Below are positions 9,918 to 20,500 of a DNA stretch of 55,548 nucleotides, piece by piece. Position 1 is the stretch's first letter, and each line of letters begins with the position of its first letter. The stretch spans positions 1-55,548 of the forward strand of contig JAMQCK010000130.1 in NCBI GenBank assembly GCA_024196135.1. The letters run 5' to 3'. This stretch comes from Pleurotus ostreatus/Saccharomyces cerevisiae fusant (Eukaryota > Opisthokonta). Below the pieces are notes generated by a model, which worked only from the letters and a program-made list of their open reading frames with translations, was not told where the DNA came from and made no database searches. A program made the translations under genes and the position numbers.

Positions 9918-12214
9918 CTAGACCAGCCGGGAGCGATGAAGACATTCGTGTGTGAACAGCCCCTCCAACGCGGACCCATTCGCCGTAAGTACAGCTGAGA
10001 TTGGCGTGAGGCCGGAGTCGGAGCTATGGCCCGCCTTGTAGAGGTCCACGACATCCACGATATGCTTGCGCGCCGTCTCTGCGAAGGTGCGGGCGCGGTC
10101 AGCATAGAATACGCCGGAGGAAACGTTGGCTTACCCAGCGAGCCACCAGCGTAGACAATGGACAAGGGCCTGGCAAGACGAAGCGCCCCTCGAATGACGG
10201 GCGCGTAGAACTTGACGATTGCCTCGCAGATGTACTCGACCGACTTGCGACGGCTCGCGTGCACGAGCATGGTGCATATTTGCGCCTTGCTGTCCGAGTC
10301 TGTAGAGGTTATGTCGAGGGCACGCGCGAGCTCGGCCAGAACTTCGTCCGACGCCAAGGCGCTAACAAGGACCTGAAAAGGTGAGTATATGCGCGGACAG
10401 AATGCAAAAAAAACCTGCATACCGAGGCCGCGCAAGCGCTAAGCTGCTCGCTCGACCAGACGCCGCTCTCCAAGCCGGCCGCGATAGCGTAGTTCAGAAG
10501 CTCCCGGCCGAGTCGCCTGTCGACGCCGGTCAAGGTCCTCATATCAGGGGTGGGGTCGAAAGCAGACGGTAGCCGGATGTATGTTTGCAACTTCCTGAAT
10601 TCTCCTGCGACGGTACTGCTGATCTCCCTGATCAACTGGCTTGTGTTCGCTGCAGAAAGAGTGAGAGGGTTGTAATGAAAAGCGAGATAGGACAGCACTT
10701 ACAATGAGTGGGTGACATCTCGTCGCATGAGCTGGGCGGAGCATCATTCGAGCCCTCAGTACTAGATGAGACGGCGCGTGTTGGCAAGCTCGCGCGGTCG
10801 GATCCGCTCCTTCGAGGGGAAGTTGATGTCGAGCGCGTGCGAGTTGGCCCATGCCGACTAGAGTCGTGATTGGAGTGACGGTGAGAGCTTTCAGCATCTC
10901 GTCGGTCACCATCAGCGCCCGACCTCCCCCGAAGGCCAGGGCTTCGCGAACGCTCAGACCTGGACCGGAGACCACGGTCGGATCGTCGGTGCTTCTTCTC
11001 CTCGTACCGAGAGGCGCAGACATCGCGGTCGGACGAGGTGGACCTTTGTCGGCGGGTGCGGGAGACTCTGGGTGACGGTGTGCGATGCCTGCGACTCTGG
11101 CCATGCGCGGATGTAGAGCGAGAGCGCGAACGAGTCTTGTGGCGACGGGCGCGATGCGATCGGTCGACCATAAGACCAACATCCTTGCGGGATCGGCGAC
11201 ATGAATCTCGCTGCGAAGAGGTGTCGCCGGTCTGAGCGTCGTGCCTGCTACGACCATTGGATGGGTTGAGGAGAGGAAGGAAGTCTGCCGTCAGGTGTTC
11301 CTTCGAAAAGCGGTCCATCTGAAAGAGAAGGGAGGGAAGCGGCGCGATGGTGGGCATCTGGCCTCGCTTCAGGCTAGAGTGATAGTTAGTAAAACTGAGG
11401 CAAAGACAAGGTTGAAATACCTACAACTTCATGCCCGCGACAACACATGGCCCAATCAGCGGCCTGAGAAGGTCGGCGATGACCTCCTTCGCCTTTGCGA
11501 ACCCGAGCATCCGGTCGATGCGCCCAAAGAGCGCCTCCATCATGTCCGCCGCCCTCTTCTTCCCAGTCATACCGGGCCAGAGGTGGAGGCGCTTCAGGAT
11601 GCAGTTAAGAATGCGGTTGGAGGTCAACACCTGAGCGACGAGCTGGGCCGGGGTAGTCAGAGCCTGAATATAGATTCCGATGGCACAAGCAAGACTTACA
11701 CGGATCAAGGTAGGACTCTCGTGAATGAGCCAGCAATCCTCGCTGATGAGCATTGTTACGACGACCCATAGTACCTTGTCGCCGCGGTATTCGAGCATGT
11801 CGAACCCTGGACGACCTCCGTCGAGAAGAGTTGGAGCTAGAAGATCGATGTGCTTCGCCAGAACGCGGAGAAGGAGGCGAGGACCATAGCTTCTGGCAGA
11901 CACGCGAGCAAGTACGGTGCTGATGATGATCTCTTCCAGCTTGTCGTTTACTTTCACTTCAAGCTTGCGTATCTCGACGATCAGATTCTGCAATACTGGT
12001 GAGTGAGGGGGATAAGCCAATGCGACAAGGAGTTCACCATGACGGATTAGAATGTGGATTTGATCTGTGGGGTGAGGCTTCAGCGACGCGGCAGACTTTG
12101 CGGCTCGTTCCTCACCGAATTCGTGCTGGTGATATGTGTAAGGGACTCAAAGGAGGGAAGATATCTTAAAGGATTGGCGTATACTGGTGCGATGAAGTGA
12201 ATGCGCGATGACAT
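9918..12214 (-). CDS. Two-domain RNase III-like protein with RS-rich linker, 655 aa
   Basis: Model, reading 5' to 3' on minus: 12214-12185, 12125-11700, 11642-11428, 11373-10703, 10649-10423, 10372-10135 and 10078-9918 (1968 bases). Domain 1 (about 80-225) carries DMLEYRGDKVL, VLTSNRILNCILKRLHL and AADMMEALFGRI. These match the RNase III signature, the LVSN helix and the ADxxEA helix, with E122, D126, D185 and E188 in the four acid positions. The linker (about 225-450) is Arg/Ser-rich (TRSRSRSTS, RSRSERSRSP), as in SR proteins. Domain 2 (about 470-600; LGRELLNYAIAAGLES, LASDEVLAELARALDI, EYICEAIVKFY) keeps only one acid. The protein likely binds or cuts double-stranded RNA, but has no helicase, PAZ or dsRBD. 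A TAG at 11423-11421 directly precedes a good GTATTT donor. The open model uses a weaker GTTGTA donor 7 bases upstream, so a broken or two-part gene is possible. The 30-base first exon is tentative. Confidence 0.78.
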
Positions 12215-12980
12215 GAACCAAGGGTGTCAGAAGAGACGTGGTAAGCCGGTGCTTGGAAGGAAGGTCGCGCGAGGGATGAAGGGGAGAAGCAAGAACGGAT
12301 GGATGCCTCTGAAAGTGCGGCCAGGATTTTAGCTCGGACGCGTCATGGGGGATGGCAGCGACTTGACGTGGGGATGATTCTCGGACGGGACGGAAGATTA
12401 GACGTGCAAACATCATCTGGACTGGTGTCTGCGCGCGGTAATCAGCAGGCGAAAGCAGGAAGTTCCATCGGAGGACTTGGTGCGCATCTCCGCAGAGCCT
12501 CTGAATAGTGTCTATACGGTGGCGGCGGCGGCGTTGCACGACGCGCGATGGCAAAATACAACACGATGCGGGTGTGACATGTGACGTGACTACATTCTCC
12601 GGCCGAGGCTGTCATTACGGAACGGGAAGGCTTTGTGACGTTGACATTGCTTCCTCCGTGCCGTCATGAGCAGGAAACACAAATTCCGCCCTCGCGGACC
12701 GATAGACACGAACATCCATCTCTCCATGTAGCCCCCGCAGGCATCAAACTCCTCTCCCCGGCTCATAACATACGAACTTTGACGAACTCGGACTTCAACA
12801 GCTGCTGTATGTTCAGGCTTCTGTCTTTGCATCAACGCGCACTCTCGGCCAATAGCATCAGAGCTCACGTATCTCGTCTCACCTAACATGTGAATTTCCC
12901 CCCGAGCCATTTTCGTCTATATAAGCACGCTGCCCTCGCACTCATGTCCCCATCCCTCGACCTCCGACCGAACGCGCTCC
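12215..12980. promoter_or_regulatory. Intergenic region with a TATA-like box at 12919-12927
   Basis: This separates the start of the two-domain RNase III-like gene (minus) from the small plus-strand candidate gene at 12981. The sequence 'tctatataagca' at about 12917-12928 lies some 55 bases before that ATG and is a reasonable TATA element. Nothing else was recognised; open frames here lack motifs. Confidence 0.4.
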
Positions 12981-13428
12981 ATGGTAACTCGTACGGACAG
13001 CTCACTTATTCCGCCCATTCTCGGTAAGGGTCGTTCGCGCGCATTACTGAGGTGGGGGTCCCGGAGGTTGTCGTCCCGAGGACGGTCCAAGCTCCCGAGC
13101 CGGGCTTGCATCGCGCGGCACGTCGCCACGGTCGACCAGGAATATTTGAGCTATATTCGGCGATTTACAGCGTTGGGGCGGGCACCGAAATCCTACAAGC
13201 GGATCGGTGGCCGCGCTGCCTGGGACCCCAGCTTGGCTGGTAAGTAGTTCTCGCCCTTTGTCGTCGATTTCATTTGCTAATTCGCGCTCAGCGCCGACGA
13301 TGGCAGGGATCCTCGACGCGTCAAGATCGCGCTCTTCAAGACGTAAGACCCCCGGGATGGCTCGATGGGACGGGTGGACTTTGTGTGGGAGCGCATGGCG
13401 GGTGGCCCATTGGGTGGTTGCTGCTTGA
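12981..13428 (+). CDS. Small hypothetical protein, tentative
   Basis: The ATG at 12981 sits about 55 bases after a TATA-like box. One convincing intron (GTAAGT at about 13241, branch TGCTAAT, acceptor CTCAG at about 13291) joins a frame ending DPSLAG to APTMAGILDASRSRSSRR and a TGA at 13426-13428. A second possible intron near 13025 (GTAAGG) would shorten the N-terminus. The product, about 130 residues, is Arg/Ser-rich with no recognisable domain, signal peptide or membrane segment. The good splice signals are the main support; it could equally be a non-coding transcript. Confidence 0.33.
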
Positions 13429-13434
13429 ATGTAG

Positions 13435-14407
13435 ACCGCGCCGCTTCGCAAGCAGACAATGTATGCCTTCCGTCTTCCCTTGAACGATAGACTATATGCC
13501 TCAGATTCATGTTTCCGTCGCTCCCTGTCGCTCCCTTGGTGAGGATGCCCTCCATCGGCGCTGACGAGCGTTCCGGGAGCGCGGGCGCCTCTCGGTGATT
13601 GCCGATCCTTTATGGACATTCCGTATTTGGAAGGCATTGTCTCCGCGCACGCGTCGTCCTGCTTCTGCTTCTGAGTAACCGCGTCGCAACAGTTGCTTGC
13701 AAGGAAATAGGCGCTACGCAGCGACAGGTATGGCCGCACTAGCAGTCTATGCGCCCATTTGATCTTTGCTCACAGTCGTGTCGCGTCGGCTCATCATCTC
13801 AGCAACAAGCAACGCAGTTAGGCGAAGGGCAATTCCTCTCGAAGAATATATCCAGAATACATATACGAGATCATTGGTCTACATTGAGTTGCTTCTGTTC
13901 ATCCTGACATGATCCCCCCGCGATCCCACGGTCGACGAAGTCGGTATCCTTTCCAATTCATACTCTTCTGAGCCGGTGTGTACTTCGGTCGCGGGCTTGA
14001 GGGTGGCGAGCGCCGCGCTTACTTGCATAGACGGAGCGCTGCCGTCCCTCTCCATTTGTTGAGCCGTATCAGGCGGGGACTCCCTCGATTCTTCCCTGGA
14101 TACTGGAGCAGCCTTGTTGCGACTACCAGAAGGTCCAGCGACGTTGCTTGCTTGCAGATGTGAGGGCTGGAATGTGTCAGGAAACGCTCGCAGGCTCTAA
14201 TCACTACAACGCACTGATGGAAGAGATCCGAGAGTCGGGCCATCGCGAGGACAATCCGGCGGTCTGGCGCGAGTACCTTCGTCGCTCGAAAGAGGATCGA
14301 AATGAGGATGGCGATGTTCAACGAGCGCTTCCGCGTCGCGACTGTCTCGTTGTTCTGCATTAAGTCGCGACGGACTAGCATCCTGGACAAATGGCTGTAA
14401 GATCGGA
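13435..14407. other. Downstream of the DUF6535 gene; possible extra 3' exons
   Basis: On minus, 14390-14019 is open and reads through RRDLMQNNETVATRKRSLN and on. In another frame a phase-0 splice from the DUF6535 gene (donor GTGAGA, acceptor CTTACAG at about 14393) would add PFVQDASPSRLNAEQRDSRD. I could not decide whether the DUF6535 gene stops at 14408 or continues here. No gene was recognised in 13435-14000. Confidence 0.3.
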
Positions 14408-16585
14408 TCAGGAAGCCGCGTATGCAGAACGTAGGAAGGCTCTCACATGCGGGCTACCAAGTTGTACGGCAGTCGTCGAGACCATGCGTTGCCGTCGCGG
14501 CGTAGGAGGCTGCGGCGCGAGATGAATCCTTGCACCGGGCGGAAGCTCCAAATCTGACTCCGACGACGCCTCGAGTATCGCCTCAAGTACGCTCTTGGCC
14601 TGCCTAAACTCGTCCATATCGGCCCTGTCAGGCGTCCACCTCACGAAGGTCGCCGGAGGTATGATCGCGATCTTCGCGTCCACGAGCTCGTACAAGGCGT
14701 AGACGGAAAGAAGACGAGAGTGGGATCTCGGGATCTCCTCCAAGCGCGTGAATCTGGCGAGGCGGTGGGCGAGCAGGACGGCGATGCCCGCGCACCAAAG
14801 CACACGAGACTTGTAGTCTCGCCAGTTGTGGCTGGGGTCGGGGTACCTCTCTAGCCACGCCACGACTTCGCGGCAGAAGTTCAGGCTGAGCTCGTCGGTG
14901 TCGAAGAGGAACTCCTCTTGAACTTCGCCGTGGCCGATGTAATCGATGATGCTGGAAACGACATCGAGGGGCGTCTTGAAGAAGTCCTCGTCGTGCTGGC
15001 TCCTTCTCAGCACGTCTTGAGCGACAAGGAAGAGCTGCGCTCGGGTTTCTGTCGGAGCTCAATACTCGTATTTGAGATCAGCTTTGTACACACACCTTTC
15101 GAGCAAGACCTTGAGATATCGCATATCGAGTCGCGTAGCGAGCGATACACGATTCGAGGTATTTTCTTAGGACCACAACTCACTAGGAGGCCGTTGAAGA
15201 CGCGAATGTTGTGCTCGACGCATACCTCGCTCTGCGGGTCCAGAAGCGACATGGAAATCAACTCCACGGTCGCCTGAGGCGCGATGCCCGGGTGGAGGAG
15301 AGGTAGCACGGCTTGCGCCAGGCTATCTTGGGAGGTGGGAAAATCGGCTTTGACCGCGGGCGTCCGCCTCACGCAGTGGAGAACATGGACTGCGTTGGCA
15401 ACATTCTCGCGCATGCTCCAGAGGCACTTCCACATCCATTCCCGTAGGTATTGGTGCTCGAAATTCAGCTCGATGAATCCTAGGCAGCGTGCGATCGATG
15501 TCGGCTCATAGCTCCAACGCGCACTTTCGTCCTGCCTGCGAGTCCAATTTAGATCCCATTCAGGCCATCCAGGGTAGGCTGGAAATGGGGCCTTAAACGG
15601 TGGCCGGCGATCGAAGGCCCCGAGGGAGGTCACTGAATGATGAAGCCACGCAACTGCATTGATGAGAAAACAGGATATTCGAAGGAATAACAGCGCCTGG
15701 GCGGACTTGAACGGAACCTGGCTGACCGTGTGCAGGCGAAGAAGTCCAAGACGGTAAAGGATGAACTGAGCAGTCGGAAGTATGGTGGTGGCGATGAAGA
15801 AGATCGCGACGACCAGGCCAAAACCACTGATGATCCCGGCAACGACTGGCTGGATGTACCAAAGCAGGTAGACGACGCCGATGAGGAAGAGAAACAATGC
15901 AATCTGTAAAAGCAGTGGGATCGTCGTGACGACAGCGCCCACATACCAGTTCGTAAGCCCTTCGTATTTCACCTGGCGGACAGCGAGATTAGTTTCGTGC
16001 GAACGGCCATTCTCCCGAAGATATTCACGGAGCCATTGCTTCGAAACAATGCCAACGAGAGCAGAAGTAAGGCTGAGGATCAGGCTGCTAAACCAGAGAC
16101 CATTGATGAGAGATACGACGTTGTCCGGAAGGGTGGGACGCGCAGTCGTTGGCTGAACAGTCGAAATTGAGGAATTCGACATGAGGGCAATGATTTGCCG
16201 CAAGTAATCCGCAGTGAGATCGTCGCCCTCCTCTAAAAGCCACTTGTACGCCTCCATGATGAATGCGGTAAGAACGCCAGAGAAAAGACCGGCCTGCGCA
16301 GCACGTTACTTCTAGCAAGACTTGGACGTGAGGATTTGTGGACGTACAAATACCAAGAGGGAGTCTATCTCCTCGCGCAAGATTTGACACATGCCGGCGT
16401 CATGACGGGTCACCATCTTGAGAAGCTGCTCCCAGGCTGTATCGACATCGCCGGTAGTGCTGGAGAAGCTCTCATCGCCGATACACCATCGGTTCTGCGT
16501 GAAAATCAGTAAGGCATCCCCGCATAAGATCAATAACGATCACACAGACGTTCTGCAGTGTAGAATTAGTATGTTGCTTGGACAT
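14408..16585 (-). CDS. DUF6535 domain membrane protein
   Basis: Starts at the ATG at 16585 (MSKQHTNSTLQN). An intron with an unusual GTCTGT donor leads to NRWCIGDESF, then VDTAWEQLLKMVTRHD. A second intron (GTACGT to GCGCAG, acceptor at 16308) leads to AGLFSGVLTAFIMEAYKWLL. The LLVFAGLFSGVLTAF junction is the hallmark of DUF6535, a family expanded in Agaricomycetes. Four hydrophobic helices follow: around LWFSSLILSLTSALVG, VVTTIPLLLQIALFLFLIGV, VVAGIISGFGLVVAIFFIAT and ALLFLRISCFLINAVAWL. Another intron at about 15106-15060 (phase 1) joins to ETRAQLFLVAQDVLRRSQHD and the soluble C-terminal half (CREVVAWLERYPDPS, FVRWTPDRADMDEFRQAK). About 650 residues. Function of the family is unknown; it is probably an integral membrane protein. 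The 3' end is tentative. Confidence 0.85.
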
Positions 16586-17127
16586 GCCGGGTCGATTGAC
16601 GCTTGGGTTTGTGAAGCCGGCTGATGCCTATATCAAGGTAAACGTGCGGGTCTAAGACAGACCTCGGGCCTCTCACGTTCTCTGGCCTGTTTTGGAACCT
16701 GACGCTCGATGATCTGGCTGCCTACGAACATCTTCAGTAGACATCCGACGCTCATTTCTGCTCTGAGACATACGTGTGCTGCCCATTGCTCCCCAAGACC
16801 TGGAGTTATGCCATGGAACGGAGCCTGCAAGGCCCGCCGGAGTCTGTCAAAGATCATTGTTGGTGAAGGTATTGAGGTTCGTAGGTGATCGTGGGCAGAA
16901 CAAAGCAAAGGGTGATGGGCGGCAGCTTCACACGCTCGTACCTCATGTCATTCAGCGCTGATCCAATTCCACGTAAACACATGTGCTTACCATATCGCGA
17001 ACGGCCCGGTCGAGGCTTGCTTCTCAATGTCAACATCCTAGACGACATTATGCCTCTCCACTTACTGTACCATCCCGTATTGCAATTGACAGCAATTGAT
17101 CGTCGAGCAAAAATTCGATGCACATCT
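16586..17127. other. Spacer between the DUF6535 and patatin-like genes
   Basis: About 540 bases between the DUF6535 start and the patatin-like stop (tandem genes, both minus). Frames on both strands show no motif. It probably carries the DUF6535 promoter. Confidence 0.4.
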
Positions 17128-18292
17128 CTACCGTGCAGTATCATGGCGTACCGCACGCTCGTTCGTCATTGCCATTACGAAGGTAGTTAGTTTGTCGGCT
17201 ATACCTGCGAGATACGGTGACAACAGCTCCTCCAACACCTCTACCTCGTCAGGCAATATCCTGTGATCGTCTTCCGGGCGCGACAGCGTTATCCGACAAT
17301 ATTTGTCGTCGAAAGTGCCATACGCCGCGTGGAATGCATCAGCGATTCTATCGCATCGGTCTGCCAGGTGGCGCAGCGTCGCGAGGTGTGCGGGCGGAAG
17401 TCTCATTTGGTTAAGGAATCGGCGTGGTGGATTTTCACCGACTGTAGCGGCGTCGCCCGGCCCGAGGCTAAGCATGTACGCAACGTCGCGCGTAGGATAG
17501 AGCGCTCGTGCCTCGTCGTACAGATCGAAGATGGGATTGTAGTGGTCATCGCCGGCATCGAGGAACGTCGCATATGACTCCCCTTTTCGCAACTCCAACG
17601 GCTTAAAGAATGTCGGATTGCCCATCGTGGCCCGCACAGCCTCAAGAAGCGTGAGCTGCATGCCAGGCTCAGAAGGATGAAGATATGTTCGTAGCTTGCG
17701 GAAAGCGAGGTTGCCTTTTTCGTCGTGGTATCTTGCGCACACAAAGCTAACGACAATTAGCGAGCATCCGAGGACAGGAAAAGCTGGCTCACGTCTTGCA
17801 TAAAACAGGTTCTTGTTCAAGAAGCGACGTCTCCTCGCCTTCTCCAAACCGACCAGATATTTCTCGAAGAACCTTTTCGAAGGGGGTGGTTTTGAATATG
17901 CCCCCGGACTTGACTTGCACGAGAGCATGTTCGACGACGCGAACGTAACACTCTATGGCGTGGTCGATTGAGAGCCGAAGGCGTCCCAGCAAGAGAGCGA
18001 TGAGCCTACGATAATGTGAGCAAGATCATGAATGTCGAGAGACGTATTCCTACCCTCCCGTACCACTGCCGGCTATGATGTCGAAACGCTCGCATGGTCG
18101 AGGGAGTGTGCGGAGCGCTGCTTCCTGCTGGAATTCTCGCATGACATCGCGCAGCAGCAGAAGCATAGTCAGTCCCCGCACACCACCATCGTCTGTCGGT
18201 ATACGATCAGATTTCGCTCAGAACTTTGAGACAACGGAGTGGTGTAATATACCGAAGGCGAGCAGCCTAACGCCGGGTTTCGGCAAGGCCAT
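17128..18292 (-). CDS. Patatin-like phospholipase homologue lacking the catalytic serine
   Basis: Exons 18292-18253, 18192-18054, 18005 onward; introns 18193-18252 and 18006-18053; a further intron (GTGAGC to CGTTAG) near 17795-17747. Domain order follows fungal patatin-like proteins: MALPKPGVRLLAFDDGGVRG (oxyanion DGGxRG loop), FDIIAGSGTGGLIALLLGRL (nucleophile elbow), then KTFVCARYHDE, LLEAVRATMGNPTFFKPLE and DAGDDHYNPIFDLYDEA. In active enzymes the elbow is GxSxG (usually GTSTG). Here it is G-S-G-T-G, so the nucleophile position is glycine. The usual D-G-G/A of the catalytic Asp reads D-A-G. Family members are lipid acyl hydrolases; this copy is probably inactive, or uses the shifted Ser by an unproven route. 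About 340 residues, no membrane segment. It lies beside the DUF6535 gene. Confidence 0.85.
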
Positions 18293-20214
18293 GGTATGAT
18301 ATGCATTTTGCGGAGTCGAATCAAGATCAACGCGGGGACTAGACGTAAAGGACGAGTGCGCAGATATAGCCCGCTGTCGTCAACTGGGTCAGTCTGTTGA
18401 AGGAAGGGATGCTACAGCACATACGACAGCCATGAATAACACAATGAATGGTCCTTAGATTGATTTCTTTTGGGGGTAGGTGACTCATAAGAAGGTCAGA
18501 TCAGCGGTTATATGAGGAAGTTGAGGGTTTCCAGCTCACAGAGCACCTATCCACGGTCTTACCGAAGCTGAGGTGAGGGCTCGGGACAAGCGGGGGAAAT
18601 CCAGATCAGTGACGCGACGGCGGTCCGATCAGCCGGACTCATTGTCGCCGAATCCGGCAAAATCCCCGAAGGAACCAAAACGGGATCAGAACCCTTCGTT
18701 CTCATCCATCATCGCGTCTGCGACGCTTTCTCGGGATTACGGTTGGCTTTCTGGCTCGCGCTCATCCAACATCGGACTCGAAGACTGGCTATGCTTACTC
18801 CTCGTGCGCATTCAATGGGTTCCGTGTCTACGTGACCTTACCACGAAGATCGTCGAATTGAGAGCTCTCTGCTGTGGACGACCTGACTGTTCTCAAGGTA
18901 CCCTCGTTCCTTTCCGGCTCTGGGTAACCCACATCTATAAAGGGGACTGGTGCCTCGCGTCGAGATACATTACTCGCACGGAATGTCTGCCAGTGCAGGG
19001 ACCAGGCGGGCGAATGTCGTGTACTTGCCGTTCAAGCTCGACCCTTTTCACTACTTCGCGGGCGCTGAATGTTTCCTATCTTGACGCTGGACGGGCTCGC
19101 TGACTCCCGGATGACGCCCGACCGCATGCTCGTCGACTCGGACGCTCACGCATGATCACCTATATTCCGAAGCGCAGATGAGGGCGTCCATTGGACCGCC
19201 GGAAAACGCTACCATAGTTGAGCTCAAGACTTCGACTAGCGACGACTGGCGACGTCAATGAGCTGCAGGTGAACATGGGACAGCCACGAGCGAGACGCAC
19301 TCGAGGGAAGCCCACCGATGCACCAGGATGATCACCCAACAATAATCAGCGCCCTCACGACGAGGTCTATAAGCCCCTCCCACACACAAGCTGCTTTACA
19401 GCTGTTACTCGCGCCCTCGTACGGCCTGCTGCGCGCCTTGACTTGGTACTCCCGACCTCTTGCTGCGCGGCTCATCGTCTCCAAACGTCGTGTGCGTCGC
19501 TCTCCTTCGACGCGCCTCACTCACGAGCATGGCTCGCTGCTATCGTTATACCTGAAACGGTGGAGATGATGGTAAAGTACATCATGGGGACTGCACTGTT
19601 CATTGTCTTTCGCTCGAAGCTTGTTTTCAATGCGGCGTGCTGGTTGAAGTGGCAATCCGGCCGACGCAGCTCGCGACCTTATTGATCGACAGCCGTCGGA
19701 ACACGCGTCGCCTCTATGAGCCTGGCCAACTCGACGTTGTGCGGCCTCGCTTGAAGGGCATGCTCTCAATGTGGACTTCATCGCTGAGGCATCCGCCAAT
19801 CTCGGGCTGATGATAGCTTCCCTCCCCGCGTACGCAACTGCTCCAACCACGTCAAAGACCGAGAGGAATGGAGGATGACGACGAAGCGCAGTGCACTTGG
19901 TATGGCTGATGAGCCTCCACGGTGGTCTCTCGCGCTGACGCGGGCCTGTAAAACTCGCAGTCGATGAGCGCAAGAGGACTTGGAACCTTGTGAGCGCGCT
20001 CACTTCGGACGCCGCTGAAGCCCTTCACACGCGATAATTCAAAGGAGAGGCAAAGAAGACGTAATATTTGTCATTTATACACGACGAGAGCCAAACAAGA
20101 GAAGCCCTTCCAATTTCTACGAATACAAATAGAACGCGCCTGAATACAACAGCAACAGAAGAGCGACATCGAGAACCCAAGACTTCAAGCATTCATCGGC
20201 GCCGCCCATTAGGC
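18293..20214. pseudogene. Region with scattered coding-like fragments, probable gene relics
   Basis: No complete gene could be built. On plus, about 18958-19080 reads VPRVEIHYSHGMSASAGTRR then YLPFKLDPFHYFAGAECFLS before a stop. About 18774-18860 reads SKTGYAYSSCAFNGFRVYVT before a stop. About 19753-19879 reads ALNVDFIAEASANLGLMIAS before a stop. The leader at 19480-19530 resembles the upstream region of the two-domain gene (21310-21370: 'tctccttcgacgcgc..c.ctcacgag'). These look like remnants of broken genes, one perhaps sharing a promoter with the RNase III-like family. Confidence 0.35.
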
Positions 20215-20500
20215 GTGAGCCACTGGAGCGCCGGATGGATGGCCGAAGATGCAGCTGACCGCGCGCCAGACACCCGCTTTCCGTCGAGGTCCACGAGTGA
20301 CCTGGACGCACAAGTTCAACTGCTCCGCCTCGACATCCTCACCGCGTCGCCCACCAATATCGGGTCCTACTACAGTTGCGTTGCGCGCCCGAAGACGACC
20401 TCAACGACAAAAGCCTCGTGCTCCCCGAGGCTAGCTTACGCTTATGCCGGTCCGTTGGAACCATGGGCAGTGAGAATTGTTCGAGGCGGGTGGGGGATGG
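20215..20500. repeat. Dispersed repeat, copy B
   Basis: Partner of 1856-2160 (same strand), sharing 'cttatgccggtccgttggaa' and 'gggcagtgagaattgttcga' and several shorter blocks. The minus-strand translation also keeps a common peptide (ESGCLA.GQLHLR) in both copies, hinting at an ancestral coding sequence on that strand. After a purine-rich stretch, the sequence at 20530-20580 ('tataagtaccgggagcaaa', 'cacagccactttcccac') matches 53053-53095. Confidence 0.6.

Noticed and set aside
18573..19103. 176-codon plus-strand open frame as one gene
   Set aside because: Better coding signal lies in other frames within the same stretch, so the single long frame is not the real one.
1856..20500. Repeat copies A and B as LTRs of one retrotransposon
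   Set aside because: They are 18 kb apart, diverged, lack TG...CA ends and target duplications, and enclose unrelated genes.
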